Shown in pieces: positions 34,814-43,841 of a stretch of DNA of 64,000 bases (position 1 is the first letter of the stretch; every line of letters starts with the position of its first letter). The notes below the pieces were generated by a model. It saw only the letters and a program-made list of their open reading frames with translations, was not told the origin of the DNA and did no database searches. Both the position numbers and the translations under genes were made by a program. This DNA comes from Deltaproteobacteria bacterium (GTDB lineage: Bacteria > Desulfobacterota > GWC2-55-46), in contig JACRCL010000017.1 of assembly GCA_016219015.1 (NCBI GenBank), positions 53,100 through 117,099 on the forward strand, written 5' to 3'.

Positions 34814-37356
34814 CCTAAGCCCCTAAGGAGTTTTCCGGATGAGACGAGACGGTCTATCGAGCCCTCGACCTCCCTTATGGTGTTACCCTTGAGAAGAAGG
34901 CCCTTTTCATAGCCGTCCGAGCTCGCCCGGTTTATGTCGAAGGGCTGGCCCTGTCTTATGCCGTAGAATACGCCCTCGGCCTTTATGATGTTGTACCCGT
35001 GGAACCCTTCCCTTATGAGCCGTATGTCCGAGGGGTTTTCGCGTTTGACCCCGGTTATGTCCGCGTCACCCGGCAGGCGCTTTAGCTCAGGGTATTCATC
35101 GGGGTCAAAGCCGTAGAACCCCGCCCCGGATTTTACGATATGGAGCCTTTGCCCTTTCGCGTCATCCATGGCTGTAGCCGCTTCATCGTCTTCCGGGCAC
35201 TCGGCGTCCGGCCTCGCGCTCCTGCCGGCCCCCTTGCCCCGAAGGACGTCCTTTATCACCTGCCCCGCGAACGGCCCCACGTCGAAGCCATGTTTGTGCA
35301 GCTCTAGGACGAGCCTTTCGAACCTCCGCCTCCTTACCTTCTCGTCTATATACGGGCCTTCGCTGTACCAGAGGTGGTCCGGCACCATGTGCTGGAACTC
35401 CTTCAATATCTCGTTCTTGTCGCCCCTGAACTTTATGCCGTACTCCTCCGGCCGCTCCCAGTATATGGACCCGGACATGAGCATCAGCGGGTTTATGTTG
35501 GCCACCCTCCCTATGCGGGGCTTGTTCCCGGCGATAAGGGCGATCGATTCCGTTATGTCGTCCTCGGTCTCTCCGGGCACGCCCAGGACGATGTTCACCT
35601 CCGTGTATATGCCCGCCTCCGAGCAGTCTTTGAGGTTTTGCGATATCATGTCGAGCGTGTAGCCCTTCTGCTGGAGCCGCAGCGTATTTTCGCTCCATGC
35701 GTCGACGCCGAAGCGGAGCGATACGAACCCGGCTTTCTTTAGCCTGTCGAAGAAGGCCCGGCCGCTCCCCTTGTGGATGCGGAGCTGGCCCGTAAGCTTG
35801 ATGGTGAGCTTGCGCCTTATTATCTCGTCGCATATCTCAAGCAAAGCCTCCGGCATCCCGTTCAGGTCGCTCTCGTTGAACATGAAAAGGTCGCATCCCT
35901 GCCCCGCGAGGTACTCGAACTCGTCGACCACATTTTTCGGAGACCGCACCCTCCAGAAGAACCTCTCCGCGCAGAACCTGCACCTGCTCCACCTGCACCC
36001 CCGGCTCGCTATGATCGGCGTAAGCTGGTAGTGGTTGAAGTTCCGGTATACGTCGAGCCCGTACCATTCGTACCTCGGCATCTCGATGGAGTCGAGGTCC
36101 TCGGGCATGGGGCCGGGCTTGAACGGCGCGTCCTCCGGGTCGAACCTCGACATGACACCGGGTAAAGCCGTCGGCCTCTCGCCCCCGGCGAGCCTCTTTA
36201 CGAGGTCCCCGACGACGAGGTCCGCCTCCCCTATTACCATGTAGTCCGCCTCCGGGAAGGCGAGCCTGCCTATGAAGGGGTGATAGCAGCTGTAGCCCCC
36301 GGCGAGGATTATCGTCTCAGGGAGCCTCTCCTTAACGCCTCTGGCCACCTCTCTGGCGAACTTTATGTTGCACGCCTGTATGGAAAACCCCGCTACCTTC
36401 GGCCTTGCGCAGGCTATGGCGTCTATGGCCTCGTCTATTTCCGGCCTGAAGAAATCAATGGTGTCCTGCTTCTGCCAGAGCTCGTAGTTCTCCGCGAGCC
36501 ACGGGTCCTCGGGCAGTCTTTTGCCCGAAGGCGTTAGCACCGCCTCCGGCCCGTCGAAGAGGCGGCGGCCGTGGAACCTGTGGTAGGCGATTATGTCGAG
36601 GTCTATCGTCTGGAACCTTACCCCTGCCTTCTTGAGCGCGTTATTCACGTACGCAAGCCCGTTCGGCATGAAGGCCATGTTCCTCGAAGGGCTGTCCACG
36701 AGGACCATGTCGAGGCCGTGTTTTACCGATATCTCCGGTATCTCTATCGGGTAGATGGAGCCGTACTCAGGCACCCACGCGCTTTCGGGGATATGCTCTC
36801 TCGCTATCTCGGCGACGACCTCCGGGGTGATTACCGAAATGCCGTGCCTGAGCCTCTTTTCCATGGCCCATCTCTTTACGGCCGAAAGCTCCGGGAGGAA
36901 TACGCTCTTTATCGAATAGGGCAGCTCGGAAGGCCTGACAATTTTTATGCCTTCGACCGAGGCCGCGGAAGGATTGTCCTCAATCACGAACTTTATCTTT
37001 TCTTTCAGATGAGGCGCGCGGGTTAAAAGGAGGCTGAAGAGTTCTCCTGCACCGTAGAAAGCGAGGTCGTGCCTGGAGGCGAGGAAATCTCCGAGCGCCT
37101 CAATGCATCTTGTCTCCGCCGGGCCCGGCTCGCCATTAAAGAGCCTGTAAGGGGACAGCCGCACCTTCCGCCCTTTTACCTTTACCGGCCTGTTGTTTGA
37201 TCTTATTTCGAGCGTGACCGCAACAGGGGCCATCCTTCCTCCAGGGGCCTTTTTTTCGCCTTTGAGCATTTTCGAGAGGAAGGTCTTGAGCCCTTTAGGC
37301 ATATGGTCTTTTATCTTCCTGAACGCCCGGCTCTGCATTAAATTCCGCATGGTCAA
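34810..37356 (-). CDS. B12-binding radical SAM protein with extra N- and C-terminal domains
   Basis: 848 residues. Residues about 80-185 form a Rossmann-like domain (DLAFYGAGELFSLLL). Residues about 225-400 form a cobalamin-binding-like domain (DMVLVDSPSRNMAFMPNG). The radical SAM core follows with SRGCRWSRCRFCAE (CxxxCxxC). At the end are two copies of the module also found in the next two genes upstream: a divergent one at about 736-782 and a clear one at 783-848 (EGFHGYNIIKAEGVFYGIRQ). Such enzymes modify peptides, lipids or sugars by radical chemistry. The start overlaps the methyltransferase stop by 4 bp. Confidence 0.83.
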   Translation of the reverse strand: MTMRNLMQSRAFRKIKDHMPKGLKTFLSKMLKGEKKAPGGRMAPVAVTLEIRSNNRPVKVKGRKVRLSPYRLFNGEPGPAETRCIEALGDFLASRHDLAFYGAGELFSLLLTRAPHLKEKIKFVIEDNPSAASVEGIKIVRPSELPYSIKSVFLPELSAVKRWAMEKRLRHGISVITPEVVAEIAREHIPESAWVPEYGSIYPIEIPEISVKHGLDMVLVDSPSRNMAFMPNGLAYVNNALKKAGVRFQTIDLDIIAYHRFHGRRLFDGPEAVLTPSGKRLPEDPWLAENYELWQKQDTIDFFRPEIDEAIDAIACARPKVAGFSIQACNIKFAREVARGVKERLPETIILAGGYSCYHPFIGRLAFPEADYMVIGEADLVVGDLVKRLAGGERPTALPGVMSRFDPEDAPFKPGPMPEDLDSIEMPRYEWYGLDVYRNFNHYQLTPIIASRGCRWSRCRFCAERFFWRVRSPKNVVDEFEYLAGQGCDLFMFNESDLNGMPEALLEICDEIIRRKLTIKLTGQLRIHKGSGRAFFDRLKKAGFVSLRFGVDAWSENTLRLQQKGYTLDMISQNLKDCSEAGIYTEVNIVLGVPGETEDDITESIALIAGNKPRIGRVANINPLMLMSGSIYWERPEEYGIKFRGDKNEILKEFQHMVPDHLWYSEGPYIDEKVRRRRFERLVLELHKHGFDVGPFAGQVIKDVLRGKGAGRSARPDAECPEDDEAATAMDDAKGQRLHIVKSGAGFYGFDPDEYPELKRLPGDADITGVKRENPSDIRLIREGFHGYNIIKAEGVFYGIRQGQPFDINRASSDGYEKGLLLKGNTIREVEGSIDRLVSSGKLLRGLG

Positions 37357-38720
37357 CCCTTCATTGCCTTCAATATCCGGAGCACTCTTTTAAGCGCCTT
37401 TATCCTCAGGTCCTTTACCGAAGTCTCCCTTTCGAGGGCCTTGAGCTTTTGCGCCAGCAACAGGTCTACGAGCCTTTTGGCCTCCTCACGGGTTTTGGCG
37501 ATAGCGCACCTGCCGCTCCTGATCAGCTCCTTGAGCCCGTCCTCATCGAGGGCTTTCAGGTCCATCGGCCCCGCGTCCTGCGCCACGGCGTAGAAGACCC
37601 TGTTGTAAGCCACGATATTGAAGCCCCTGTAGCCCTCTTCCTCAAGCTCGGGGTAGAGGTGCGAGAGGTTGTCAACGAGCCTCTTTATCTCCGCGGGGTC
37701 TTTTGTCTCGGCGCAGAGGCCGAGGGCCTTGTATCTCCCAAGCTCATCCTCGCCGATGGAGGCGATATCGGCCTCTCCGATCGACCGGGATATCGCCATG
37801 TACCTTTCCCCGTACCGTACGAGGTTAAAACCCATGTAGGAGTCCCAAAGTATCGGGCTGAACGCCGGAGAGATATCCTCGCCTATCGCCTTCAGGGCCT
37901 CTTTGAGGGTCCTCGCCTTTACGACGCCGTCCGTCTCCTTCAAGCTATCCTCCGAAATGACCGGACACCCGCGCGAGCGCGGGACGGCGTATACGGTCCT
38001 TCCGAAGCGGATGAGCGTATAATTCCTCGTAACGCCTATGGGCGGAGGGGCGAACTGGCCTTTTGGGAGCGGATAATCGACTCCCGCGGGCTCCCAGCGG
38101 CCGTCTTTCGCCCTTACGCTCCAGATGTTGTAGTCTATGGAGCAGTCCCTGAACGCCCTGCCCACCGCGAGCACTACCCCGCAATGGACGGATTCAAAGA
38201 AGTCCTCGTCCTTGCCCTCTTCGAGGAACCCGGCGTCGAAATCCGCCATCCGCCCGTCGCAGTCATGGCCGCAGAGTATCCCGCCTTCCCTCACGAGCGG
38301 CGAGCAGAGCTCTATGTCGCGGGATACCGCCTCGTACCTGTGGTCGCCGTCTATGAAAACGAGGTCGAACGAGCCTCGTTTGAAGACCGGCGCCGCGTCT
38401 TCCGAGCGCGCCCTCACCGGTATCACCGTATCCTCAAGCCCGGCCTCGCGGACCCTGTTCCAGAAGAAGGAATAGACGTCCCTCTTCCCGGCTACCTCGA
38501 AAAGGTCCGTGCCGGGGCTGCCCTTCCACCAGTCCACGCAGAAGAGCTTGCCTCCGCTGATTTTAGCTACTTCCCCGAGTATGAGGGCGGTATCGCCGCA
38601 CCAGCTCCCTATCTCGATGAACCTGCAACCCTTTTTCGCAACCGAGGCGGCAAGGGACGAGAGCACCACCTTCTGCTCATCCCCCTGTATTTGCCTCTCC
38701 ATTATCTCTATGTCCATCAT
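37353..38720 (-). CDS. Class I SAM methyltransferase with three C-terminal repeat modules
   Basis: 455 residues. Residues 20-200 form a methyltransferase of the Methyltransf_24 type (FIEIGSWCGDTALILGE for SAM, LVFIDGDHRYEAVSRDIE). The rest holds three copies of a module of about 50-65 residues: 230-278 (NYTLIRFGRTVYAVPRS), 293-350 (GFNLVRYGERYMAISRS) and 361-421 (EEGYRGFNIVAYNRVFYAVA), then a basic tail. The same module occurs in the Wzt and radical SAM proteins. It may cap or modify the polysaccharide chain end, as methyltransferases do in Wzt-dependent O-antigen systems (inference). Confidence 0.82.
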   Translation of the reverse strand: MMDIEIMERQIQGDEQKVVLSSLAASVAKKGCRFIEIGSWCGDTALILGEVAKISGGKLFCVDWWKGSPGTDLFEVAGKRDVYSFFWNRVREAGLEDTVIPVRARSEDAAPVFKRGSFDLVFIDGDHRYEAVSRDIELCSPLVREGGILCGHDCDGRMADFDAGFLEEGKDEDFFESVHCGVVLAVGRAFRDCSIDYNIWSVRAKDGRWEPAGVDYPLPKGQFAPPPIGVTRNYTLIRFGRTVYAVPRSRGCPVISEDSLKETDGVVKARTLKEALKAIGEDISPAFSPILWDSYMGFNLVRYGERYMAISRSIGEADIASIGEDELGRYKALGLCAETKDPAEIKRLVDNLSHLYPELEEEGYRGFNIVAYNRVFYAVAQDAGPMDLKALDEDGLKELIRSGRCAIAKTREEAKRLVDLLLAQKLKALERETSVKDLRIKALKRVLRILKAMKG

Positions 38721-38806
38721 CTCTATTGAAATCCCTGAACCCGCGAAACAATAAAAATAGGCTGCTCATTAAAGCAAACCGGCGGCCCGCCTTGATTATG
38801 AAACTG

Positions 38807-38834
38807 ACTATAATCCAAGTTTTACGGCTGTCAA
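38807..38834 (-). promoter_or_regulatory. Sigma-70 promoter in the wzt-methyltransferase gap
   Basis: On the minus strand TTGACA (38834-38829), 16-bp spacer, TATAGT (38812-38807). The -35, spacer and -10 together are almost the same sequence as the promoter at 41256, so one looks like a copy of the other. It would start transcription of the methyltransferase, radical SAM and glycosyltransferase genes apart from the transporter. Confidence 0.6.
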
Positions 38835-38875
38835 ATGGGGGCAAGAGGTTTTTAAGGTATGCGCAACGGGGCGGG

Positions 38876-40387
38876 CTAAACGGGTTTTACCCGGCTTTCA
38901 GTGAGCTCCTCGAAATAGGTCTCGAACCGGGCAAGCCCGTCGAAGGCGGCCTCGGAAAGGACTTTTATGTGTATAAGGTCTTTCCTGTTGTCCATAAGGA
39001 CGTCCATGGACGGCCTCTTTTCCGCGACCCCGAGGTTGATGAAATAATCGCCGCTGTTCGGGCAGAGCCTTACTGACCACTTCACTATGCTCACTCTTCC
39101 GGGCAGAGCCGGCGAGACCTCGGCCTTCTCCATCCTTGTGTTCGTCCCGTACACCATGACACCGTCGGTCGAGGTCACGGCGAAGCCGAACATCGGCAAG
39201 TCCACACTCTCGTGGAAGCGCACCTTCATGTAGATATCGATGGTATCTCCCGAGCGGACGCTCGCCGGGTCGACGGCGCTGTTTGAGGCTATCAGGTAAT
39301 CGACTATTTCGGCCCGCCTGTCCCCGTGCCTGTACTCGTTCTTGTTGTAGCTCTTTTTCTTCGGGCAATTATCCGCTGCGGGCGCCTCCCGGAAAAAGGC
39401 CTCGACCCCGTCCTGCTTAAGGTCCCCCCGGCCCGGACTGAGCCCGTCTATGATCGTCTTCAGGCCCTCCTCGGACGCGGCCGCGATGCAGCTCCCCCCG
39501 GTTATCAGCCTGTCCAGGATTTCGCTACCGGCTTTACCGATATCGATGCTCCCCAGCCCCTGGGCGATTGCGTAAAATTTCTCCCCGAAGTGGACTATGT
39601 TGAAGCCCCCGTACCCCTCCTCCAGCAGACGGGGCTCAGGGGCGTACTCCGGGGAGCTGTTCGAGAAGAGGAGGTCGATGTAGCGGTTCACGACCTTCTT
39701 CGGCTCGCCCCGCTCGACTATCCTGCCGCCTTCGAGGAGGATAGCGGTGTCGCAATGCCTTACGACCGCCTCCGTGCTGTGGCTTACGAAAAGGATGGTC
39801 TTGCCGGAATCCTGGAACTCGAGGAACTTGTTGAAGCACTTGTGCTGGAACTTCGCGTCGCCGACCGAGAGGGCCTCGTCCACTATGAGTATGTCCGGGT
39901 CTACGTTTATGGCCGTGGCGAACGCGAGCCTCACGAACATACCCGATGAATATACCCGCACCGGCTGTCTGATGAAGTCGCCTATCTCCGCGAAGGCCTC
40001 TATCAGCGGGAGCCTCCTTTCCATTTCAGTACGGGTTAATCCCATGAGCGTGCCTTTAAGAAAGACGTTCTCCCTGCCCGTAAGCTCCGGGTTGAAGCCC
40101 GCGCCGAGCTCAAGCAGAGGGAAGACCCTGCCGTCCACCCTGACCGTGCCTGTCGTGGGCCGCAGCACCGAGGATATTATCTCCAGCAGCGTGGTCTTGC
40201 CGGAGCCGTTACGCCCGACTATGCCGACGGTCGCGCCCTTTTCCACCTCGAAGGTTATGTCCTTCAATGCCCAGAAGTCCCTGTGGTATTTCTTCTTGAA
40301 GGGATGGAGGGCCTCGAGGAACCTGTCCCCTGACGAGTCGAAGAGGCGGAACTTCTTTGATACCCCCTGCACGCTGATGGCGCTCAT
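38876..40387 (-). CDS. wzt: Polysaccharide ABC transporter ATPase (Wzt-like) with inserted module
   Basis: A 503-residue ATPase that would drive export of a finished polysaccharide. The nucleotide-binding domain (1-245) has Walker A GRNGSGKT at 58-65, signature YSSGM at 146-150, Walker B ILIVDE at 166-171 and the switch VSHS. Residues about 348-495 resemble the Wzt C-terminal carbohydrate-binding domain. Between them, residues 253-315 are one copy of the module seen in the methyltransferase and radical SAM proteins (EEGYGGFNIVHFGEKFYAIA). That insertion is not part of ordinary Wzt. It follows the permease gene by 4 bp. Confidence 0.88.
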   Translation of the reverse strand: MSAISVQGVSKKFRLFDSSGDRFLEALHPFKKKYHRDFWALKDITFEVEKGATVGIVGRNGSGKTTLLEIISSVLRPTTGTVRVDGRVFPLLELGAGFNPELTGRENVFLKGTLMGLTRTEMERRLPLIEAFAEIGDFIRQPVRVYSSGMFVRLAFATAINVDPDILIVDEALSVGDAKFQHKCFNKFLEFQDSGKTILFVSHSTEAVVRHCDTAILLEGGRIVERGEPKKVVNRYIDLLFSNSSPEYAPEPRLLEEGYGGFNIVHFGEKFYAIAQGLGSIDIGKAGSEILDRLITGGSCIAAASEEGLKTIIDGLSPGRGDLKQDGVEAFFREAPAADNCPKKKSYNKNEYRHGDRRAEIVDYLIASNSAVDPASVRSGDTIDIYMKVRFHESVDLPMFGFAVTSTDGVMVYGTNTRMEKAEVSPALPGRVSIVKWSVRLCPNSGDYFINLGVAEKRPSMDVLMDNRKDLIHIKVLSEAAFDGLARFETYFEELTESRVKPV

Positions 40388-40391
40388 GGCT

Positions 40392-41192
40392 TCAGAGCAC
40401 CTCCGCGAAGTCGTTCTTGAACCTTCTGAAAAACAACGCGCCGAGGTAAAGCGCCGAGAGGCTCAGCGACCAGAAATAAATCCCCGTCTTCCAGCCGTGC
40501 CAGAAGGGGACCCCGTACAGGAAAGAGTTTCTGTAGCCCTCTATTATGTAGAACATCGGGTTGAGCCTTGCGAAGAAGAGGTACTTGGGCGGCAGGACCT
40601 CCACCCCGTAGACTACGGGCGTGAGCCAGAACCAGATATTGAGCGCCACCCCGATTATGAGGCCTATGTCCCTCTGGAACACGTTCAGGGCGGCCACGAA
40701 CCAGCTAAGACCGGTCGAGAAGACCGTCAACGCGAAGAGGTAATAGGCGAACTGGAGGTTGAAGACCGTTACGGGGAACCCGTAGGCGAGGAATATGAGG
40801 GTCACGAGGGCGACCATTATGACGTGGACGATAAGGCCGGCGAGGATGTTCACGAGCGGCAATACCTCCGTGGGGAAGACCATCTTCTTAACGAGATACG
40901 CGTTGCCCACGACCGCGTTCGCATTCAGCGTCAACGCCTCGCTGAAAGTGGTCCAGGGTATGAGTCCCACCGAGAAAAATAGTATGAAAGGCACGTCCCC
41001 CATGGGCTTTACCTTGAGCCCCACCGAGAAGACGAACCAGTAGACGAGTATAGTTATGAGGGGGTTTACGATTGCCCAGAGGGAGCCCGCGAGCGTGCCC
41101 GCGTACCGTGCCTTGAGCTCATGGACGGCCATCGCGGCGATTATCGCCCGACAGCCGTACAGGCGCTTTATCTCATTCAGGAGGCTCATCAC
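40392..41192 (-). CDS. wzm: Polysaccharide ABC transporter permease (Wzm-like)
   Basis: A 266-residue ABC-2 type permease with six hydrophobic helices (e.g. LITILVYWFVFSVGL, NILAGLIVHVIMVALVTL, LSLSALYLGALFF) and the conserved LNPMFYIIEGYRN segment. With Wzt it forms the inner-membrane exporter for undecaprenyl-linked polysaccharide. Two adjacent ATGs open the gene; either may serve. It is the first gene after the promoter at 41256. Confidence 0.88.
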   Translation of the reverse strand: MMSLLNEIKRLYGCRAIIAAMAVHELKARYAGTLAGSLWAIVNPLITILVYWFVFSVGLKVKPMGDVPFILFFSVGLIPWTTFSEALTLNANAVVGNAYLVKKMVFPTEVLPLVNILAGLIVHVIMVALVTLIFLAYGFPVTVFNLQFAYYLFALTVFSTGLSWFVAALNVFQRDIGLIIGVALNIWFWLTPVVYGVEVLPPKYLFFARLNPMFYIIEGYRNSFLYGVPFWHGWKTGIYFWSLSLSALYLGALFFRRFKNDFAEVL

Positions 41193-41255
41193 AGCCCGGC
41201 TCGAAAAAGGATTTTTCGCGGCGGGGTCTTTCGCCGCCCCTTCCCGCGATTACTA

Positions 41256-41283
41256 AATATAATCCGGTTTTCGCGGCTGTCAA
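41256..41283 (-). promoter_or_regulatory. Sigma-70 promoter for the wzm-wzt operon
   Basis: On the minus strand TTGACA (41283-41278), 16-bp spacer, TATATT (41261-41256), about 65 bp before the permease start. The spacer (GCCGCGAAAACCGGAT) matches that at 38807 (GCCGTAAAACTTGGAT) at 12 of 16 positions. Confidence 0.62.
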
Positions 41284-41310
41284 TCGGCGGGTATTCCCCG
41301 TACCTTATTC

Positions 41311-41346
41311 CTGAAATGAAAAAGGGCCGCCCCTTTGGGGCGGCCC
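41311..41346 (-). terminator. Rho-independent terminator after the bc complex genes
   Basis: GGGCCGCCCC-TTT-GGGGCGGCCC (10-bp perfect stem), followed on the minus strand by TTTTTCATTT. It is placed 30 bp after the stop of the dihaem cytochrome gene. Confidence 0.85.
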
Positions 41347-41376
41347 TGCGAAGTCTGCGACCGTTTTAAAAGCCTT

Positions 41377-41952
41377 TTACTTCTTTATCGATTGCAGGTA
41401 CTCAATGACGTTGGCCAACTCGGGGTTGGAGAACAGCTCCACCTTGGGGCCCATCATCGTGCCGTGGCGGCCGAACCTTACCACCCTTGCCATCTCGATG
41501 GCCCCGAGCGGCGACATGTCGAGGTCAGGCGCGCGGAATACCTTCTTGGCCGCGCCTTCGGGCGCGTGGCATCCGAAGCACTTTGCCTTGAAGAACTGTG
41601 CACCCGCCGAGGCGTCAGGGGTGTATTTAAGGGTGCGGACATACTGGGCGACGTCGATTATCTCGTCGTTGGTGAGCATATTCTCCCAGCCCTTCATCTC
41701 CCTGCCGTAGACGCCGTACTTGATTATAACCCGGAGCTCCGCCGGCGCGATGAAGAGCCTGTTGGTCCTCAGGTCCCTCGCGGGCCTCGGCTTTATGTTC
41801 CTGCCGTACTCGGAAACGCTGCCGTCCTCTCCGTGGCATTTGACGCAGTATTTCTTGAATATCCTCTCCCCATTCTTCTCGTCAGCCCGGGCGCCGTTGA
41901 ACGTGCCGAACAGAAGAGAGAAAGCCAGAACAAAAAGGAAATACTTTTTCAA
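41377..41952 (-). CDS. Dihaem cytochrome c, periplasmic
   Basis: A 191-residue exported cytochrome. It has a signal peptide of about 23 residues (KKYFLFVLAFSLLFG, cut near ARA-DE) and two CxxCH sites: CVKCH at 36-40 and CFGCH at 125-129, each in a class I cytochrome c fold. The gene begins with TTG at 41952, with GGAGGTGAAGCG just before it; the longer ATG frame to 42024 would bury the signal peptide and is rejected. It follows the cytochrome b gene and probably accepts electrons from the b-c1/Rieske complex. Confidence 0.86.
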   Translation of the reverse strand: MKKYFLFVLAFSLLFGTFNGARADEKNGERIFKKYCVKCHGEDGSVSEYGRNIKPRPARDLRTNRLFIAPAELRVIIKYGVYGREMKGWENMLTNDEIIDVAQYVRTLKYTPDASAGAQFFKAKCFGCHAPEGAAKKVFRAPDLDMSPLGAIEMARVVRFGRHGTMMGPKVELFSNPELANVIEYLQSIKK

Positions 41953-42118
41953 CGCTTCACCTCCGGATTTTATTCCCCCGCGGCAATTGACCCATCCATC
42001 CGGGTCTCCACGGAGAATCGCCATTCGTTTTTATATCGCAGGATTATCCGATTGCCAGCCCCAAAAGTCAAGGGAATTTAAATGCTTGCGGCAAAAGCCC
42101 CCTCCGGCCCAGCGGATT

Positions 42119-43828
42119 TTAATAATCGTACAGACCCAGGGCCTTGAGCCTCCATACCTCTTTATAGAGAAGGTACAGGAAGACCGTGAATACCGACATG
42201 AAGAGCACGGCCCACGGCCCAATCCTGCCCCTTAAGAACAGCGACGGGTCGGAGCTGTACTGAAGGAAGGCCGCGAGCTGGTCGACCTCCTCGGGGGTGA
42301 ATACCACGGCCATCTTCGACCCCTCGGGGGCCTTGCCTATGAACCGGCTGAGGAACACCCTAATGCCGCTCTCGTCCATGGACTTCGCCTTAAGCGAGAT
42401 GTCCGGCGGCACCATCCCGAGCATGAAGGCCCTGTCCTCGGGCGACAGAAGCGCCTGCTCTCCCATGAAGAGCATATCGTGGCACATTCTGCCCTTTGCC
42501 TCGTAGACGGCCCTGCCCTTCTCTATCGTATCCATCGTAGGGAAATTGAAGGTAAAGGCGCGGACGTTTATCGCCCCGAGGGCGATTATGAGGATGGAGA
42601 ACCACACTATGTTCTTCGAGCCCGCGTGGAGCCTTATATGCGAGGTGTCGTTCTCATACGCGATAAGCTCCTCCGGCTTCTTCTCATAGAGCGAGACGGC
42701 GAAGAGGAGGGCGAAGTAGCCGAAGTAGACGAGCGTCGCTATCCTTGCGGCTGGAAGGTACCCCCCCATGGGCGGGTGCGCGCCGAGATAGCCGAGGACC
42801 GCGAAGTTGACGAAGAACACGATGTCCATCCATCTTTTTACGGGGCGGTACCGGTTGCTTTTCACGGGCGACCTGTCGATGAAGGGCAGGAAAAGGAATA
42901 CCCAGAGGGAGAGCCAGAGGACTACGGCTCCAAGCAGCTTGGAGGGGATGGAGCGGAGCATCGCGAAGAAGGGCAGGAAGTACCATTCGGGCTTTATCTC
43001 GGCGGGAGTGATGGACGGGTTGGCCTTCTGGAAGTTCTCGGCCTCCAGGAAAAGGTTGGGGTAGAAGAATATTATGAAAAGGAAGAACGTAAACACGAGG
43101 CCCACGACGTAGAAGTCCTTGACCACGTAGTACGGATAGAAGGGGACCTTATTCTCCTTGCGGGGCTGGACGCCTATGGGGTTATTCGACCCCACGTCGT
43201 GGAGCGCCATTATATGGAGCACTATGAGGCCGCCTATTATCGCGAGCGGGAAAAGGGCTATGTGGAAGCTGTAGAACCTGCTCAGGGTGGCGTCGCTCAT
43301 GAGGTAATCCCCCCTTATCCACGTCACGAGCGTGCCGCCCACCACGGGCAATACCGAGGCAAGCCCCGTTATCACGGTCCCGGCCCAGTAGCTCATCTGC
43401 CCCCAGGGCAGGACGTAGCCCATGAAGCTCTCCATCATCATCACCATGAGGAGGAAGACGCCGATAAACCAGACTATCTCCCTCGGGGCCTTGTAGCTCC
43501 CGTAGTATATCCCCCTGCCGATGTGCGCGTAGATGGCCGCGAAGATGAAAGTGGGTGCGACCGCGTGGATGCTCTGGAGGAGCCACCCCCAGTGGACGTA
43601 CCTCCTGAACCTCTCTATGCTCTCGAAGGCGACGACCGCGTGGGGCTTGTAGAATATGGCCGCGGCTATGCCGGTTATCACCTGGACCGCGAAGAAGAAC
43701 ATGATGAGGACACCGAAGGCCCATGAGTAGTTAAGGTTCGGGGGCGTGGGGTACTCGGTGGCGTGGAACTTCGTAAGCTCTATTATCGAAGGGAACCGCT
43801 CTTTAAACCATTCCTGTACCGATCTCAT
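42119..43828 (-). CDS. Cytochrome b fused to a cytochrome c1-like C-terminus
   Basis: 569 residues. The N-terminal 400 form a full cytochrome b with haem ligands His88/His102 and His189/His205 (the second pair is spaced wider than usual), ALHDVGSNNPIG, and the quinol-site motif KPEWYFLPF. After about residue 425 comes a cytochrome c1-like tail: a haem-site relic GRMCH (446-450), MVPPDISLKAKSM, a VDQLAAFLQY segment and a final membrane helix (AVLFMSVFTVFLYLLY) ending in KEVWRLK. The first Cys of CxxCH is Gly, so haem could attach by one thioether only, or not at all. It would carry electrons from quinol to the Rieske protein and the dihaem cytochrome. Confidence 0.88.
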   Translation of the reverse strand: MRSVQEWFKERFPSIIELTKFHATEYPTPPNLNYSWAFGVLIMFFFAVQVITGIAAAIFYKPHAVVAFESIERFRRYVHWGWLLQSIHAVAPTFIFAAIYAHIGRGIYYGSYKAPREIVWFIGVFLLMVMMMESFMGYVLPWGQMSYWAGTVITGLASVLPVVGGTLVTWIRGDYLMSDATLSRFYSFHIALFPLAIIGGLIVLHIMALHDVGSNNPIGVQPRKENKVPFYPYYVVKDFYVVGLVFTFFLFIIFFYPNLFLEAENFQKANPSITPAEIKPEWYFLPFFAMLRSIPSKLLGAVVLWLSLWVFLFLPFIDRSPVKSNRYRPVKRWMDIVFFVNFAVLGYLGAHPPMGGYLPAARIATLVYFGYFALLFAVSLYEKKPEELIAYENDTSHIRLHAGSKNIVWFSILIIALGAINVRAFTFNFPTMDTIEKGRAVYEAKGRMCHDMLFMGEQALLSPEDRAFMLGMVPPDISLKAKSMDESGIRVFLSRFIGKAPEGSKMAVVFTPEEVDQLAAFLQYSSDPSLFLRGRIGPWAVLFMSVFTVFLYLLYKEVWRLKALGLYDY

Positions 43829-43841
43829 TATCCCTCTCCCT

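Noticed and set aside
42479..43726. A 415-codon plus-strand frame opposite cytochrome b
   Set aside because: Low-complexity Arg/Glu/His composition and full overlap with cytochrome b.
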